Shown here: positions 23,740-35,250 of the stretch, in pieces
How the letters are laid out: every line of letters begins with the position of its first letter
Numbering within the stretch: the stretch's first letter is position 1
DNA from: Ligula intestinalis
Taxonomy: Eukaryota; Platyhelminthes; Cestoda; Diphyllobothriidea; Diphyllobothriidae
Direction of reading: 5' to 3'
DNA: 64,000 bases
Assembly: GCA_036362985.1 (NCBI GenBank)
Contig: JAYGXS010000005.1
Location: forward strand, 31,892,068-31,956,067
Program-made: the position numbers and the translations under genes
Notes under the pieces: model-generated
Told to the model about the DNA's origin: nothing
Seen by the model: the letters and a program-made list of their open reading frames with translations, nothing else
The model's database searches: none

Positions 23740-25440
23740 GCTTTTTATAGTGCTACCAGTCCATGGGATCTGAGTGAAGTATAAGGGCGCGCCTAGGCGT
23801 AGCTGTGGTTTCACCAGCCACATGTACCCTATTCCATCTTTGAGCTTTTTGACTAGATCTTGACACAGGCCCAAGTTGTCGGAGGGTAGGGAGTGCCTTA
23901 GATGCATCGCAAGTCTACTCTCAAGCTAACCGACTTCATGCGCAATTCACCGTCCCTGTGCTGCCAGGCTGTACAGCACATGGTGGACCTAGCAGGAAGC
24001 GATGGCCGAACTGCATGTGGAATTAATGACCCCAGTACTAGAACGCAAGCAGTGGAAGTCTACTGCAATGGCTCATTCTGCCTTCGTTTGCCAAGCCTCG
24101 CGCGCGTCAAACTCCCCCATATTTTCTTTTTCAACCGCTGCGAGCGGCCCGCGATGTTCTGCCTTTCCCACGCCCTCAGTCAACTCGTTTCCTGAGGTGC
24201 ACGAAACTACCAACCAATCCATGCGCGCCGTGCCACCTTATTGGCTGCAGACACACTCCGCACTCAAGGCTTCGCAGCACTAAACTCAACTTCGTGAAAA
24301 CACCTGGTGTGCAGACGCAGCTGGCAGTTGGCTCGTAACACGGCCTTTGCACCGTCTATTTTCCAACAATAAATTTCTGTCTGCCAACACCATCTTCAAT
24401 GACTCTTGGTTTGGACGATCTGTCTGTTTATCGACGCAACAACTTGCAACAAGCTCATTGCTATCGTCCTACTGTGACACGTGAGTTTTGAGTCCCCTTC
24501 TACGAAACTCCAGTAGGTTGTACGACAGAGCAACGTCGTGCGTGGCGCGCGCAAAAGGGTAGTTTAACTCTGTCAGTCACCTTCGATAGTTTTGTCATCT
24601 GATTTGAATGGTGACTGGGGAAGGAATGAGTGTGGCAGATTCTGCCCCTGTCTGCATCACTGTAAACTACAGTTAACGAATTTACTCAATCCTGGCATCG
24701 AGCTCGTTATGTGAACTGCTTGTCCTGCGAAATACATTTCCCAGTTAAAATAATAGGAATAAAATTAAGCAATTTAACCCACTTAAACCCAAATCTGATG
24801 TAGTTATAATATATATGTACCTCGCGTAGTTATTCCTGTTACTCCCAATTTCCTCCATTTACCAGTATCATAACTATCTGCCCCCTGTTTAACCCTAAAT
24901 GCTTGACCTCGCCGTTTTTACCTCTAAAATATCGTTAACACCAGTTACTTGATATTTTAATATTAGTTAAAACCATACTCTTTATCCTATAGTTGATGGT
25001 ACCTTTTGGGTAATTAAGCCCTTTGTTGTTTCCCTTAAACCCTTCTCATTTGTTTGAATTTCCTATAGTGGTCCCGCGCAAACTGACATTAGCTCGCCGT
25101 CCCTAATGTTCGAAACTTTGTGTGTGAGAACTATTTATGTTTTTCCTAATATCCATCAATTACAGAACCATTTTAATTCTCTAAATACAGTTATTGAATC
25201 AATCTAAGGGAGAATGCGTCTTCGCGAGTTAAAAAGTAAGAACCAGACCAGCCTTAAACATATGGTAAATGACAGACGACGCCGATTCTACAATATTTAA
25301 TTATTGGAGAAGCCTTTTACTACTTTCAGTTGTACGTTGTCTTAGGAAGAGCCTCTTTTGGCGTGAGGGAGCGATGGGGAGGTGAGGGGTTATGATGTGG
25401 AATGAAAATCCACCTCTGAGTCAAGTGGGCTCTCTCCCTG
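23740..25440. other. No confident feature
   Basis: 24000-24480 is moderately GC-rich, with an AATAAA at 24369-24374 and overlapping short frames, possibly an old retroelement end. 24680-25440 is AT-rich without features. Confidence 0.3.
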
Positions 25441-25499
25441 CTAGTGAATCGAGTTGTGGTTCATTATAAGATGCTTGTTTTTTTCTGCACCTTTCCAAA

Positions 25500-26110
25500 G
25501 GACGTTCATATTGACAATTGCTTTCGTCCCCTTTTTAAAATGTCCCTAAAACGAGACAGCAAATTTTCATTAAACAAGGTCACAAACCGTGCACTCGCTC
25601 CTTTATCAGGTTGGTGCTTGCCTAAGAATGCGTTCACCTTTTCAAACGCTTCCCTGATATATCACTGGAAGAAGTGATATCCGCCCTTACCTCATCTTTC
25701 CCTGATGAGAACTCTTGTGCCTCCTCATTGGTCAGTTCATCACCGTGCTCCTACACTAACACCTGCACACCAGCAGCATCCACCTCCAGACCGAAAACTT
25801 CACCCACCCACTAGCTGCACTTCCAGGTAATCTACTGGTGCAAATGCAGGACCTTCGAAATATCGCTCAGGGACCCCGTCAGGCCACAGGTTTCACCATG
25901 CAGAGTTTACGATCCTTTGTGTCACTCCTTTTCAGGCTTTATCGATCAAACGTAAGGTATCCAGGATATTGAAGTGCTCCTTCCAAAATTCTCTGGGGGT
26001 CAGCTGTTTATAGTGTCTTTCACATTATTAAACCTCTCTGGCAAGGCCTTCACGTAGGCAATGACCTCCTGTTCCATACGTTAGAGGAGTGGATTGGTGT
26101 GGGTAGGAAG
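25500..26110 (-). pseudogene. Tigger/pogo (TIGD1-like) transposase relic
   Basis: Minus-strand frames read in order FLPTHTNPLL, EQEVIAYVKALPERF, PREFWKEHFNILDTLRLIDK, VTQRIVNSAW, NLWPDGVPERYFEGP, DELTNEEAQEF and FVTLFNENLLSRFRDILKRG with RKQLS. This is the C-terminal part of pogo-type DDE transposases as in TIGD1 (LPPNTT..QPMDQ.VI; EFWK..NI.DAI; HEELT.E; LFN...S.FR.ILK..QKQ). At least five stops or frameshifts. The N-terminal DNA-binding and catalytic parts were not seen. Confidence 0.65.
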
Positions 26111-26261
26111 AAACTTGATGGTCATGAACTGATCTACTGGAAACAAATCACGCTGTATCTGTCGAGGATGCGCTGGAGCGTTATCGAAGCTGCTGGTGAT
26201 GTGCGAGTTTTAAAACCAGCCTCGCGAGAGCTCGTGGCCAATCAAACTGCATCAGCTAGTA

Positions 26262-26302
26262 TTACAAGCAAAGAAAAGGGAGACTGGAATGGCCATTTCG
26301 GG
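26262..26302 (-). repeat. SINE tail fragment
   Basis: The minus strand has AAATGGCCATTCCAGTCTCC followed by CTTTTCTTTG, the terminal part of the SINE at 1880-2045. It lies inverted next to the forward copy at 26352, repeating the inverted-pair layout of 1683-2045. Confidence 0.6.
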
Positions 26303-26351
26303 GGAACGTTCATCAATGAGTGTCAATATCCCCCAACCTTACCCGGCAAGA

Positions 26352-26515
26352 CAACGAGCTCGTAGCTCAATGGTTAGGGCGTTTGATTCTGATCAGAGTG
26401 GTCACGAGTTCGAGGCTCGCGTGGAACGCCACTTGGGTCTGGGAATGACTGGCTGACGAAGGCTTATAAGCCAGAAATAGACATTCCCGTCTCTGTTGTC
26501 TTTACCGGTAACGCC
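26352..26515 (+). mobile_element. tRNA-derived SINE with well-kept Pol III promoter
   Basis: The head CTCGTAGCTCAATGGTTAGG is a near-canonical A box. GAGTTCGAGGCTC is a B box 35 bp further on. The family body follows (GGGAATGACTGGCTGACGA, AAGCCAGAAATAGACATTCC). It is the copy most like a tRNA gene, but no intact cloverleaf is formed. Confidence 0.75.
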
Positions 26516-26689
26516 ATCTGCCTAGACTTCTAGCTGCTACGGCTGTTAGGGCCTCTGTCGAGAACCCAGGCAGAGCGGGATAGATGAGTTCCGTAAGCGG
26601 TCGGGTGAAGATTAATCAATGAGTGTCAAGTAAAGTTTAAAGGAAATATAGGCAGACGCCGTTGAATGCCCTATTGCTTTACATGCAGT

Positions 26690-27165
26690 GTTTCTATGGT
26701 CCACCTCCTAACGCGAGACGCCACATACGAGGTCTCCTAGTGACAATCTTGGACGCCCAGTCGCGCTCTGAGCAGCGCAATGTCTCTTGTCCGCAACCTT
26801 TGCCCTCGCATGCCTGGGGGGTACGCACGCACTCCAAACTGGCCGGGCCAATCATCATCCTTAAGCTGACTCACACAAAGCCCTCTCTGGGGCCGTTGTG
26901 ACAATTCCCGTGCTGACGGACACTCAGGATTCCAACCTGATCGGGACGGACGCAGGCAGCCTCGTTGGTCACTGAGATGACGCCATGCTCTCACACGGCC
27001 CTCACGATCGAACGCTATGCCAGACCGGGTGGCAACTTCTCCAAACGCCACTGCATGCAATACATCTTTCCTAACAGTCTGGCTTTCCCAAGACTTTTTC
27101 CCCATTACCTAAGGCACCGGGCCTAAAAGATCGCAGCCGTTAGGCTTAACCCTCGATAGCCTTAA
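26690..27165 (+). repeat. Dispersed repeat D, copy 2
   Basis: Contains CTGACTCACACAAAG and ends with CGGGCCTAAAAGATCGCAGC followed by TTAACCCT. The same block order occurs in the copies at 27800-28200 and 38395-38815. Confidence 0.55.
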
Positions 27166-27799
27166 AACCACTCCATACACAGCCGAACGTTTCAAAAAGG
27201 TCGTTTACATAATTGTAGACGACTACTCACTTTTCCAACTCAAACTGTATCAGTTCACTGCTTGGCTGCAGGTGACCGAGGAGATACACGCTAGGAGCAA
27301 AACCCAACGGCGGACATAGGCGCACACACACGCACTGAGAATTTGCTAACAAAGCGGAAGCTCGTCGATCGAAAAAGCAGTTGGTGATTGGCTCGCTCGT
27401 AGATAGAGCTGCTTGTCACCCGAGATGCCTACGTAATTGGCGCACATATCATTGCTACTACGCCAAAATACTTGACGTCATCACTGACGAATGTCGAACG
27501 GCCACGTCTGTCAAACCAATGAATGGAATTTTATTTTTTAATCACTACAGACGTAATTCCCTGTAAGTAGATCGCAGGCATGTTGGTCCGTAAAAGGAGT
27601 GTGCCGTATTCAAAATCATACTCAAATCCACCGTCTCTAATCCAGCGACATATTGGGAGGCAAGATTATTCGCGCTTTGACAACTACGTTGTTAGAGTTG
27701 GCTGCACCTTATGCTTATCCACCTACCCAACTGCGTCTGTTGCCCTTATGTATGGCATACGTGAGGCACAGGAATAAGTTTGCAAATAGGTAGATGCGT

Positions 27800-28200
27800 A
27801 ATGACCTTCCATGCCATGCCACGCCATGCCTGAGGTCACGTGATTGCAGTTCACGGCATGCCTATGGATTTAGTCGCAAACTCCGTGCCCATGCTCGCCT
27901 CACGCGAACGTGCGCACACCTCAACGCCTGCCTCCGCTCGGTCTGGCCAATCACCTCCCTGAGGCTGGCTCACATAAAGACCTCCTGAGCGCATTTGATA
28001 ACTCCCATGATCTCACTTCGGATTCTGCTCCTTTTGCATGCAAAACTGCACTCGTCCGATATTCAAACTCTTCATACCTATTCTCCTCTCCTGCTGTACA
28101 GAATAAACTATTCCTTCCACTCTGGTCTCCCACTACTTCCCATCCCATAAGGAGCCGAGCCTGAAGATCGCAGCAGCAAGGGTTTTACTTATAAACTCCA
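27800..28200 (+). repeat. Dispersed repeat D, copy 3
   Basis: Starts with repeated CCATGCC units and has GTCTGGCCAATCACCTCCCT, TTCTCCTCTCCTGCTG, TACAGAATAAAC and the terminal GAGCCTGAAGATCGCAGCAG. Copy at 38395 shares GTCACATGATTG and GTCTGGCCAATCACCTCCCT exactly. An AATAAA-containing 3' end and fixed right end suggest a retroposed unit, but no coding or Pol III motif was found. Confidence 0.65.
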
Positions 28201-28924
28201 CCGACCACGAGAAATTTATTCACGGAATGCCCATTTTTTCATGAGAAGAAACAAGATCGCAGGTTTAGGCACTGAGTGTGATATGCTGAACTTTAATTGG
28301 GATGCATCCTCGATCATCTCAAACGACCTTGGATGGAAATACTATCGGTAAGACACATGAATAGTAACCTTTTTCAAAATATCAGGAAGAGCAAATATTC
28401 TTATATCCTTACCCCAACCTTAATACTGACCTTAACTTTAATCCCAAGTTTAACACTAATTCTGAATTCTATGGCAGCTGCAGCAATGTCCCAGAATGGA
28501 GGGGGGGGATTCCTATACCCGTGTCTTGCGAAATACTCTGCCCAAAGTCGGAACACCTTTCATTTAAATGGTGCGGACTTTTGGTTAGTGTCTTATAAGC
28601 TAAACGGATCGTCTCCATACGGGCAAAGAGAAGTCACTGCCAACAACGCACACCGCTTAGGTGCCTCTTTGTTCGGCTGAGACTTCCGATCATACATGAG
28701 GAATGCTTGCGCATAAGGTGTCGAAAGCAAAGACCAATAGGGCAGTATGCATTTACAATAAGAGCAACACAGTTTGACTGTTGCATCCAATGGGAACCAC
28801 CGTGTGCACCACTCAAGAAGGCACAAGGACGATGACTTGTGGGTAAATTGGACTGACGTCAGAGTGGACTTGCACTGCATCTGCTGCCCTCTCTCGCCCT
28901 CCCAAACCTGGGCCCAGTGTCATG

Positions 28925-29225
28925 ACCAAGTCCGGAAGAACGGAGCCGGGAGACTGCGCAGGTGGTTAGCATGCCGTCATATCCAGCTCGGATTCCACGA
29001 GCTGGAAGTGCCATCGAGGTTTCAGTATGGAGGAGCCATTGCAGCCTATCTCTCAGTCCGACTCCATGCAAACGCAGATTGGGCTGGCCGCGCGCTCCGA
29101 ATTATACCGTCAGTTGGCTACCTTCTGCGCCACGGGTTTTAGCGCACGTGTCAGATTGTATATGGAGGCGAGGAAATGCGCTGACCCGTCGACTTCACTC
29201 TCCATTTCTATTCTAGGGCTACAGC
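28925..29225 (+). repeat. Dispersed repeat E, copy 1
   Basis: Shares with 52556-52862 and 53625-53935 the ordered blocks GAGAAG/GAGCCATTG, CGCAGATTGGGCTG, CACGGGTTTTAGCGCA, GTGTCAGATTRT and GAGGAAA.TGCG..GTCGA. About 300 bp, same orientation in all three. Confidence 0.6.
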
Positions 29226-29284
29226 TCCCTTCCGAGCCGGTCAGTGAGCTGGTCTACCACTCATACGAGCTGCCCCACAAACAC

Positions 29285-29998
29285 TAGCACCGGATTTGTG
29301 TGTAGCAAATACTGAAAAATTTACTGAATCCATAACATTTCGGGAGCGCTCATCAGTTGCAGCCACTTCAATGCGTTGAAGAGTAACGAATGAGAAAAAT
29401 ACGAAATTGAATTGGTGCAGAAACAGGTCATAGTCACTAAGGCTCTTTGGTAAAGTAAGAAGGTTGAAACAAGGTGGAAGGAGAAGCAGAGGAAAATGAC
29501 TAACGGAACAAAGGGGACAGGGGAATGTAGAAATCTGGGAACCTGTTGTTACCAATGCAAGGTTAGGTTAACCACATGCTCCAACTGTTTTCACAGGTCC
29601 GGTTTAGAGCGTCTTATATAGGCTGCCTCCAGGTAACGCAAGATGGGAGATGGTCGTGTTCGAACAAGAACTTGAAATGAGGTTATAGGGTCCACAGAAT
29701 GACCCGTGTCCAGCAAGTGTTCCGTAATGGAGGAACGAGGTGACTGGTTTTCCTGTTTGAATAGCCAACTAGGCAGGCGTTTCTGGGCTCTGGCTGCCAA
29801 TTTCCTTTGCGTTCGCCCTATGTACCTGCATCCGCAACTGCATATGAATTCATAAACATAATTGGCTGTGGCGTGCAATGGTAAGGCATCCTTCGCACAA
29901 ACAATTCGAAGGAATTTAGTTGGAGAGCGGAATATAGGCTCAGCGGCGTAATAGGTTCTTTCTATGGCCTTGAGCACCGGGGTTGAGTGGCTCACATT
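29285..29998 (-). pseudogene. Penelope-like element, family with intact GIY-YIG domain (C)
   Basis: The frame from 29995 to 29594 (134 codons) encodes a GIY-YIG endonuclease domain: YVYEFICSCGCRYIGRTQRK with the conserved YIGRT, followed by LPSWLFKQENQSPRSS and ITEHLLDTGHSVDPI. It ends near RYLEAAYIRRSKPDL. In PLEs this domain lies C-terminal to the RT and nicks target DNA. The RT is absent because the copy is cut at 29998 by repeat D. The 3' part (29590-29285) is untranslated tail with a ribozyme-like core near 29320-29360. Confidence 0.75.
29318..29365 (-). ncRNA. Hammerhead-like core in PLE tail
   Basis: The minus strand has CTGATGAGCGCTCCCGAAA: exact CUGAUGA and GAAA boxes separated by 8 nt. 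Stem II is poor (G-C closing pair only) and stem I pairing is not clear, so I regard this as a decayed or non-canonical ribozyme. Confidence 0.35.
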
Positions 29999-30009
29999 TT
30001 ACATGTTAG

Positions 30010-30415
30010 TATGGTGACTCACTCCATATAGGCAAGCATGTCCGAAGGCCCACTGTCAATACCGCATGCGTCTGCACTAAAGGCGGCCTCTGCAACAGCC
30101 AGTCACAGAAACCGCAACGGCTGTTCTCTCCCGGCGGTGAGTAAGACGTATGCACGCCTTGGTCGATGCACACTGTCCGGCCAATAACCTTAAAGGCAAC
30201 GAGAAAATGTCCGTTCTCGCTGCCGCTAGCATGCCTGCTGCTAAACCCCAGTTGGACTCGACTGGCTCTCCCAGCCGGTTGTATGCTCTCTAAGTCAAAT
30301 CCCTTTTCATCTTCGTACAAAATATACTGTTCCTACTACTCTGGCCTCTACCGACTTCTTCACTACTTAGTAACTATGGTCTGAAGATCGCAGTTGCTCG
30401 GGTTTAACTTACTGA
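30010..30415 (+). repeat. Dispersed repeat D, copy 4
   Basis: Has GACTCACTCCATATAGGCAAGC, CTAAGTCAAATC, TACAAAATATACTGTTCC and the fixed end GGTCTGAAGATCGCAGTTGC. The first part also recurs at 41640-41735. It interrupts the PLE ending at 29998. Confidence 0.6.
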
Positions 30416-30424
30416 ACTTCCTGC

Positions 30425-30815
30425 GATAAGAGTGCAAACTACAATAGGGGCCCAAGAGCAGTTGTATAGGGGCGCACTACTCAGGTTTTTGAGACGTTTA
30501 GCGGTGAACCACAAGATTACTTTCTAGGCTGTGATTTTAACAAATAAGGCAGAAACGAAATAGTAAAAAATAGGCGGTCACAACAAAAGACGGAACGTGG
30601 CGAAGTGCATAGTTAGTCTGAATGGCTAATAGGCGTTCTCCTCCACCCCTAACTTTCTGTAGCACAAGTTACCCTTCGCAGAATCTTAAAAACTAGTCCT
30701 ATTGCGAATCATAATCCTAGCTGTAATTTTCCGGATATTTGATGCGAGGATTCCTGTTGTATGGGGCGTTCCTTTTCCCCCTGTCCTTCTGAGGGTTGGG
30801 AGGAGGCATCTGAGC
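30425..30815. other. No confident feature
   Basis: Short frames only. The 121-codon minus-strand frame that begins in this stretch runs through PLE D tail sequence and is not a host gene. Confidence 0.3.
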
Positions 30816-30819
30816 GGTT

Positions 30820-31740
30820 TCGAACTGATAACTATGTGTTCAGCGATGAAGTATCCAGGACTTCGAGTTAAATGAATGAATGTTTTCGATAGTTCATCCT
30901 CAGGCAGATACAATGATATAAGGGGAAATAGAGTTAACAAAAGTTTAAGCAACCAATCAGTAGTAAGTAGGGAAAGAGAAGGGGACAGGTATTCATGGAT
31001 CAAAGGGTCAAATCCCCCATAACTGGAGACCACGGAGGAAGAGGGATCCAATAATTAGTGCGTATCACCCACTAGGCGGGTATCCAAGCAGATGCGAGAA
31101 CATCGTCCGCCTTGACTAAACAGAGATGTGGTGAAGTCAATATCTAGCACGATTCTAGCTAGACAGCAGTGACCGGCTAGACGTCAACCAAGCTTATCGA
31201 GTAATTTATTAAGTGCCGACGAACAACTCAAAATTCCTGCGTCAGCGGATACTTTCGACGGCAGAGGCAGTGACCATACAGCTACCTTACTCGATTTTAT
31301 GCACGCAGAAGCCGTTTGTACAGGCAATAAGGTTCCCGCGGCCGACGATCAAATAAACATGCCTTTACACGCTTCCTATCAAGCCTTGAGACTGCAACGA
31401 GACAACGACAGCATGCACTCCTACGCCGCCCACGCCGTCGCGAGAAAATGACACCTTGCATCCTGACACCTTCCAACAGGACGCGAGACAGAGACGACAA
31501 GGCAACATGAACTTATTGTCGGAGCTCTTTCTCTGTTTCCCCTCCCCGGTGCCTACTTATAACTAGAATGTCACCCTTTTATCCCTGAACACCACCCCCT
31601 CTTCCCCTTTAATTACTACTGATTGGTTGCTTAGACCTGTAATAACTCTATCCTCCCTTATATTGTGGTATTTGCCTCATGATGAGCAATCGAAACATTT
31701 CGTTCGGGTAACTTGACTTTCTGGATTACGCGCAGCAAAC
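30820..31740. mobile_element. Penelope-like element, family D, inverted outward tails
   Basis: The left arm (minus, 31060 to 30820) and right arm (plus, 31560 to 31740) share CTACTGATTGGTTGCTTARA, TAACTCTAT.Y.CCCTTATAT and a core reading GCCT.A.GATGA.C.ATCGAAA. The tails face outward. The middle (31060-31560) has no recognisable RT or GIY-YIG domain. Confidence 0.6.
31683..31712 (+). ncRNA. Degenerate hammerhead with GNRA-capped stem II
   Basis: Combining both arms, the ancestral core is inferred as CUGAUGA, then U, then GA-GCAA-UC (two pairs and a GCAA tetraloop), then GAAA and AC.....GU as stem III. Each surviving copy has one different core mutation (G to C here; T to G at the copy near 30885-30905, minus strand). 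The consensus is inference from two copies. Confidence 0.4.
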
Positions 31741-31744
31741 CGTC

Positions 31745-32300
31745 ACACAGGTGCCACAATGATCAGAATAAGACACTGAGGGCTATTTTTGTCTATAACT
31801 GCTCCGCTCACTCTAGCAAGAGCAGGAGTTTTCCTTCTTACCCGAATATTTTTGGGATTTACTGATAGCAAGATAAGTGTGTGGGTCTGAATATCCTATG
31901 GAATTATTTTCCACATCGACAGCACAAGTACTAGCTAAACGCCCAGGCACGTGTTTCGCCGGCAGTCTGTCACCGCCTGACACAGCTGCGACGGGTCCGA
32001 CTTATCAATAGGTTCCCGAGCGTTCCCTGTGTGCTTTTTGGCAGATACACCAATTTTGGAAGTTCAAATTCTTAATTGCCTTGATAATTGATTTGTGACC
32101 TTCCTGCGGACCAGTATGTTCAAGGCTTTTAGGCGCAGACTGAAATTCGATGTAACGATTCGAACCGGAGTCCATCAGTCACGGTGGAGTAAATGCGTAG
32201 TCTTTCGTCTTTGTTGACTTCTCTGGCTCTGTATCCAGCAGTCCTGCGTACGTCAAAGTACTGATAACACCCATCCAGGCAGTACGGTACAATTAAGCAA
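31745..32300. other. No confident feature
   Basis: Unique-looking sequence between PLE D and a GC-rich stretch. Short frames only. Confidence 0.3.
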
Positions 32301-32965
32301 AACAAGAGTGAAGGATAAACAATGTACAAACCTCAACAATGGATACACCAAGTCCAGAGCGAAGGGAGTCGGCCAAATCGCCTTACTATATACAAGGGAA
32401 CAACACAAGTTCAACGATAACGCCAAGCAGGGCGGAACTAGTCTTCGAAAAGCTTGCGTGCATTAGTGGGAGAGGGGGTGTGGCTCTGCTTTTATATGAC
32501 TTCAGGAGACAAGTCATGTGACCTGAGGCTTGGTCTGAGTCACCAGGGCGAAAAGAAAGGGGAGGGGGGCTCGCGAACAGATGCAATGTGAAAGTGTCAG
32601 CGGTGCCCTTCGACGGCCACCTTCATCTGGCGCGCAGGGTGCCCGCGGGGGTGTTGGACGAATGGCTCTCGGAGTGACCGCGGCAACCGGGTCAAGAAGG
32701 AGAGGGAAGGGGACGGACACAAAGTCACTTCACGGGAGTTCATCGCCGGTAGTCGAGGCGACTGCCTCTGGCGTCAACTGGGAGCCGAGAAAAGGTGATA
32801 AAAAGCAGGGGAGCCGAACCGGGGGGCTGGGGGCAGTATTCAGTCATGTGCAATCGAGCGAACGGGAAACACGGGAGGGTGGCCAACATTCAAGGGAGGA
32901 AGGGGACAGCCTTCCTAAGAGGGAAGGGACGTGGAGAATTTCAGACTTTTTCAGCCGGAACTACG
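32300..32965. other. GC- and purine-rich stretch
   Basis: Composition changes sharply: runs of GGGG/AGGAGG and many CpG, with several long frames open on both strands (for example 32581-32970 plus), as expected when A/T-rich stops are rare. No domain is recognisable. It could be a promoter-type CpG-rich segment or a retroelement leader. Confidence 0.35.
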
Positions 32966-32969
32966 CGTA

Positions 32970-33180
32970 GTATGATTTATGAAATTATCCACCATAATTA
33001 ATCGAAAGCAAATGTATGCTCATCAAATTTCCTTTGGAATTTTCCATAGAAATGGTTGCAACTCTAAACATAAATTCTCTCACTAAGAACAGATGAGGGC
33101 ATGCTCAGAAGTATAAAAACTCAAAGTGCTACGCATGAGGTTGACCTGATGACATACTAGTGGTAATGTGACGAAAAAGT
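32970..33180. other. AT-rich spacer
   Basis: No feature seen. Confidence 0.3.
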
Positions 33181-33210
33181 AGATTTTCTCACTGGGAAAA
33201 TAATTTTATT

Positions 33211-33255
33211 CGCTTAACGTTTCGAAATCCGTTGCGGATCTATCATCAGCAACAA
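33211..33255 (-). ncRNA. Hammerhead ribozyme, family A, left tail of A2
   Basis: Minus strand: intact CUGAUGA (33249-33243), stem II around a CAA loop (ATCCG/CGGAT), GAAA and AC/GU stem III. The cleavage triplet is GUU rather than GUC, and the closing pair of stem I is lost, so activity is probably weakened. Confidence 0.55.
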
Positions 33256-34251
33256 TAGCAGAAACGGGTGATTCATGTATAGGGAACTGCAGTATTCATA
33301 GGATACCGCCACTATGCTACTGCACACTTATGACAACTAACGGCTCCAGTATCGGGGATAATTGCCCGTTTGTGCATAGTGAAGCGCAAGACAATGTGGC
33401 CGAAATCCAATATCTTAGACGGATGTTAAGAGAAAATGGCTACACGCGCAACTTCGTTAGCCGCTATATGCGCAAGCGAGGTGAGCAACAAAATCGCACC
33501 GACTCAAAATTTTGGCAAGCCATTCCCTACGTCAGAAACGTCTTGAAGGCCGTCGTCCGCCTTTCCGCACCACTTGGCATGGGAGTCGCAAACACACCGA
33601 AGACAACCATACATTGTCATATAATACGACCAGAAAAGCCCACTGCCACGGTAAGAAACGTCTGGAGTAGCCTATAAGGTCTGATGCAGTTGCAGACAAA
33701 GCAGCCACGTCAGGAGAAAGCAGAAGATTTCTGAAGACGCAAATTGTCGAACATATGACTACAGTGCGGAGAAATTACGTGAATTCTCAAATTACGGATC
33801 ATTCGACGAGATCCGGCCACACATTCCACTTCGATAAAGCTGAACTTTTCGCGAGCGGTGACAGTCGTGTGAGTGGCCAGGTAATTGAATCATGATTCAT
33901 GAGCCCAGGTTTATAAACAAGTGCAACAACCTGCCCAATGCCTATTCGCTGTTGAAGTTCAATTTGGCCAAAACAAGTCGCCATTTGGCGAACGCACAGG
34001 CCAAGGCGTCGTCTTATGCCAGTGCCAGCGAGCCAGATACTCGAGCAATTATCACGTCCAATTCAACTACAGGTGATGAAACTCCAACAGGTCACGGCCC
34101 GCACGCAGACTATCAAGCCATTAGCGCACACGCGGGCAAGTATACTCAATAGGGGAGTCGTTAATTTTTATAATTGTGCAGTAGCATAGTTACCGTATTC
34201 TATAAATGCTGCAAGTCCGTGTACATGAATTACAGAGCTCTGCTATTGTTT

Positions 34252-34289
34252 CTGATGAAGGTTCCGCGATGGATTTCTAAACCTCAGGC
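34252..34289 (+). ncRNA. Decayed hammerhead, right tail of A2
   Basis: CUGAUGA is intact at 34252-34258 and stem II is recognisable (GTTCCGCGATGGAT). GAAACGUC has become TAAACCTC, removing the catalytic GAAA and the cleavage triplet. Confidence 0.5.
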
Positions 34290-34369
34290 AAATAAAATTC
34301 TTGTCCCAGCGACCATATCTACTCCTTCTCAATTACTTACTGGGACTCAGATGTTCGCTTGTATTGGCA

Positions 34370-35235
34370 ATAATAATGCGGCTAACGACTGTTCGTTTCT
34401 TGATGGAATGCAAACGCAAGAGCTTACAGGTCGTTGACACAACAACATAATCCTATAACTCAAGCGTTCACAGAGAATGTCTTTTGGTCTGGGGAAATTT
34501 AGGACCTCACTGTCTGCCTATTACTAAATAACGAAGTGGTTATCAGCGAAAGTTAAACTGATCCGGCAGGCATTAGTATCACACGGCTACTGGGAAGGCT
34601 TAGACCTCGATGGCTAGCATTGTCAATGCAATGGTCATATATAATTTGAGGGGCAAAAGTAGCTTTTATAGGCCCACTCATATACCCCCTATTCCCCGCA
34701 TTTTGTCCTGCAAAAACGGGGGTTAAAGAGATTTGGTGGGTAGGGAAATAGAATAGGCAGAGAAGGCAATTTTTAGAAGCTTTAAGTGAAAAAAATGTTG
34801 TCGAAGTTGCTTCCCGCGGCCGCTGGGAGCAGATTGTTCCGCATGTAAATTGAAGGTGTGCGCGGCGCTTCGCGTCGCGGACTATACTAATATAATTCCA
34901 GAACAGTGAGTTAGACAACCTCATAACCAGCAGTTCAATTCTTCGGGAAATTCAAGAAGCCTACAATTTGATAAAAGGCTTTCTCCACAATAAGGTAAGC
35001 GATAATACAGGTTAGGAAAATCTACAGATATGAGTCAACAACACTTCTAAATGCAGTAAAATAAAAATTCATTTAGCATTCATTAAAGTATATTCCACTG
35101 CATAACCTAATTCCCCACCCATAAAACTCTAGGACCACCGTTTTGGTAGGAAAATACGCAGGGAGTAGGGATTAATGAGTGGGCCTGCATAAGCTACTGT
35201 TGCCTATTTGGGGGTTCCGAACTTATTCACCAACC
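34370..35235. other. No confident feature
   Basis: Spacer between two family-A elements. 34553-34924 has a minus-strand frame without recognisable family. Confidence 0.3.
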
Positions 35236-35250
35236 AACAGTGATTTTTCT

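Larger units (their letters stand above)
33185..34366 (+). mobile_element. Penelope-like element, family A (A2), inverted tail at 5' end
   Basis: The left 33185-33360 is an inverted family-A tail with ribozyme. The plus-strand body then encodes the RT-GIY linker (AEIQYLRRMLRENGYTRNF, 33400-33460), a decayed GIY-YIG (33600-33850) and the conserved C-terminus (CNNLPNAYSLLKFNLAKTSR). The right tail has a decayed ribozyme and the full terminal block ending GTTCGCTTGTATT at about 34366. 33290-33360 is an inverted counterpart of 34140-34215. The RT domain is missing. Confidence 0.75.

Noticed and set aside
26352..26425. Possible tRNA gene
   Set aside because: A and B boxes are good, but no clean acceptor and anticodon stems form, and the sequence runs straight into the SINE body shared with two other loci.
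28379..28480. Telomere-like TAACCC array
   Set aside because: Only a loose run of CCTTAA-type words; period and sequence are too irregular for an interstitial telomere.
30686..31051. 121-codon minus-strand ORF as a gene
   Set aside because: It runs through the untranslated tail of PLE D including its ribozyme-like core.
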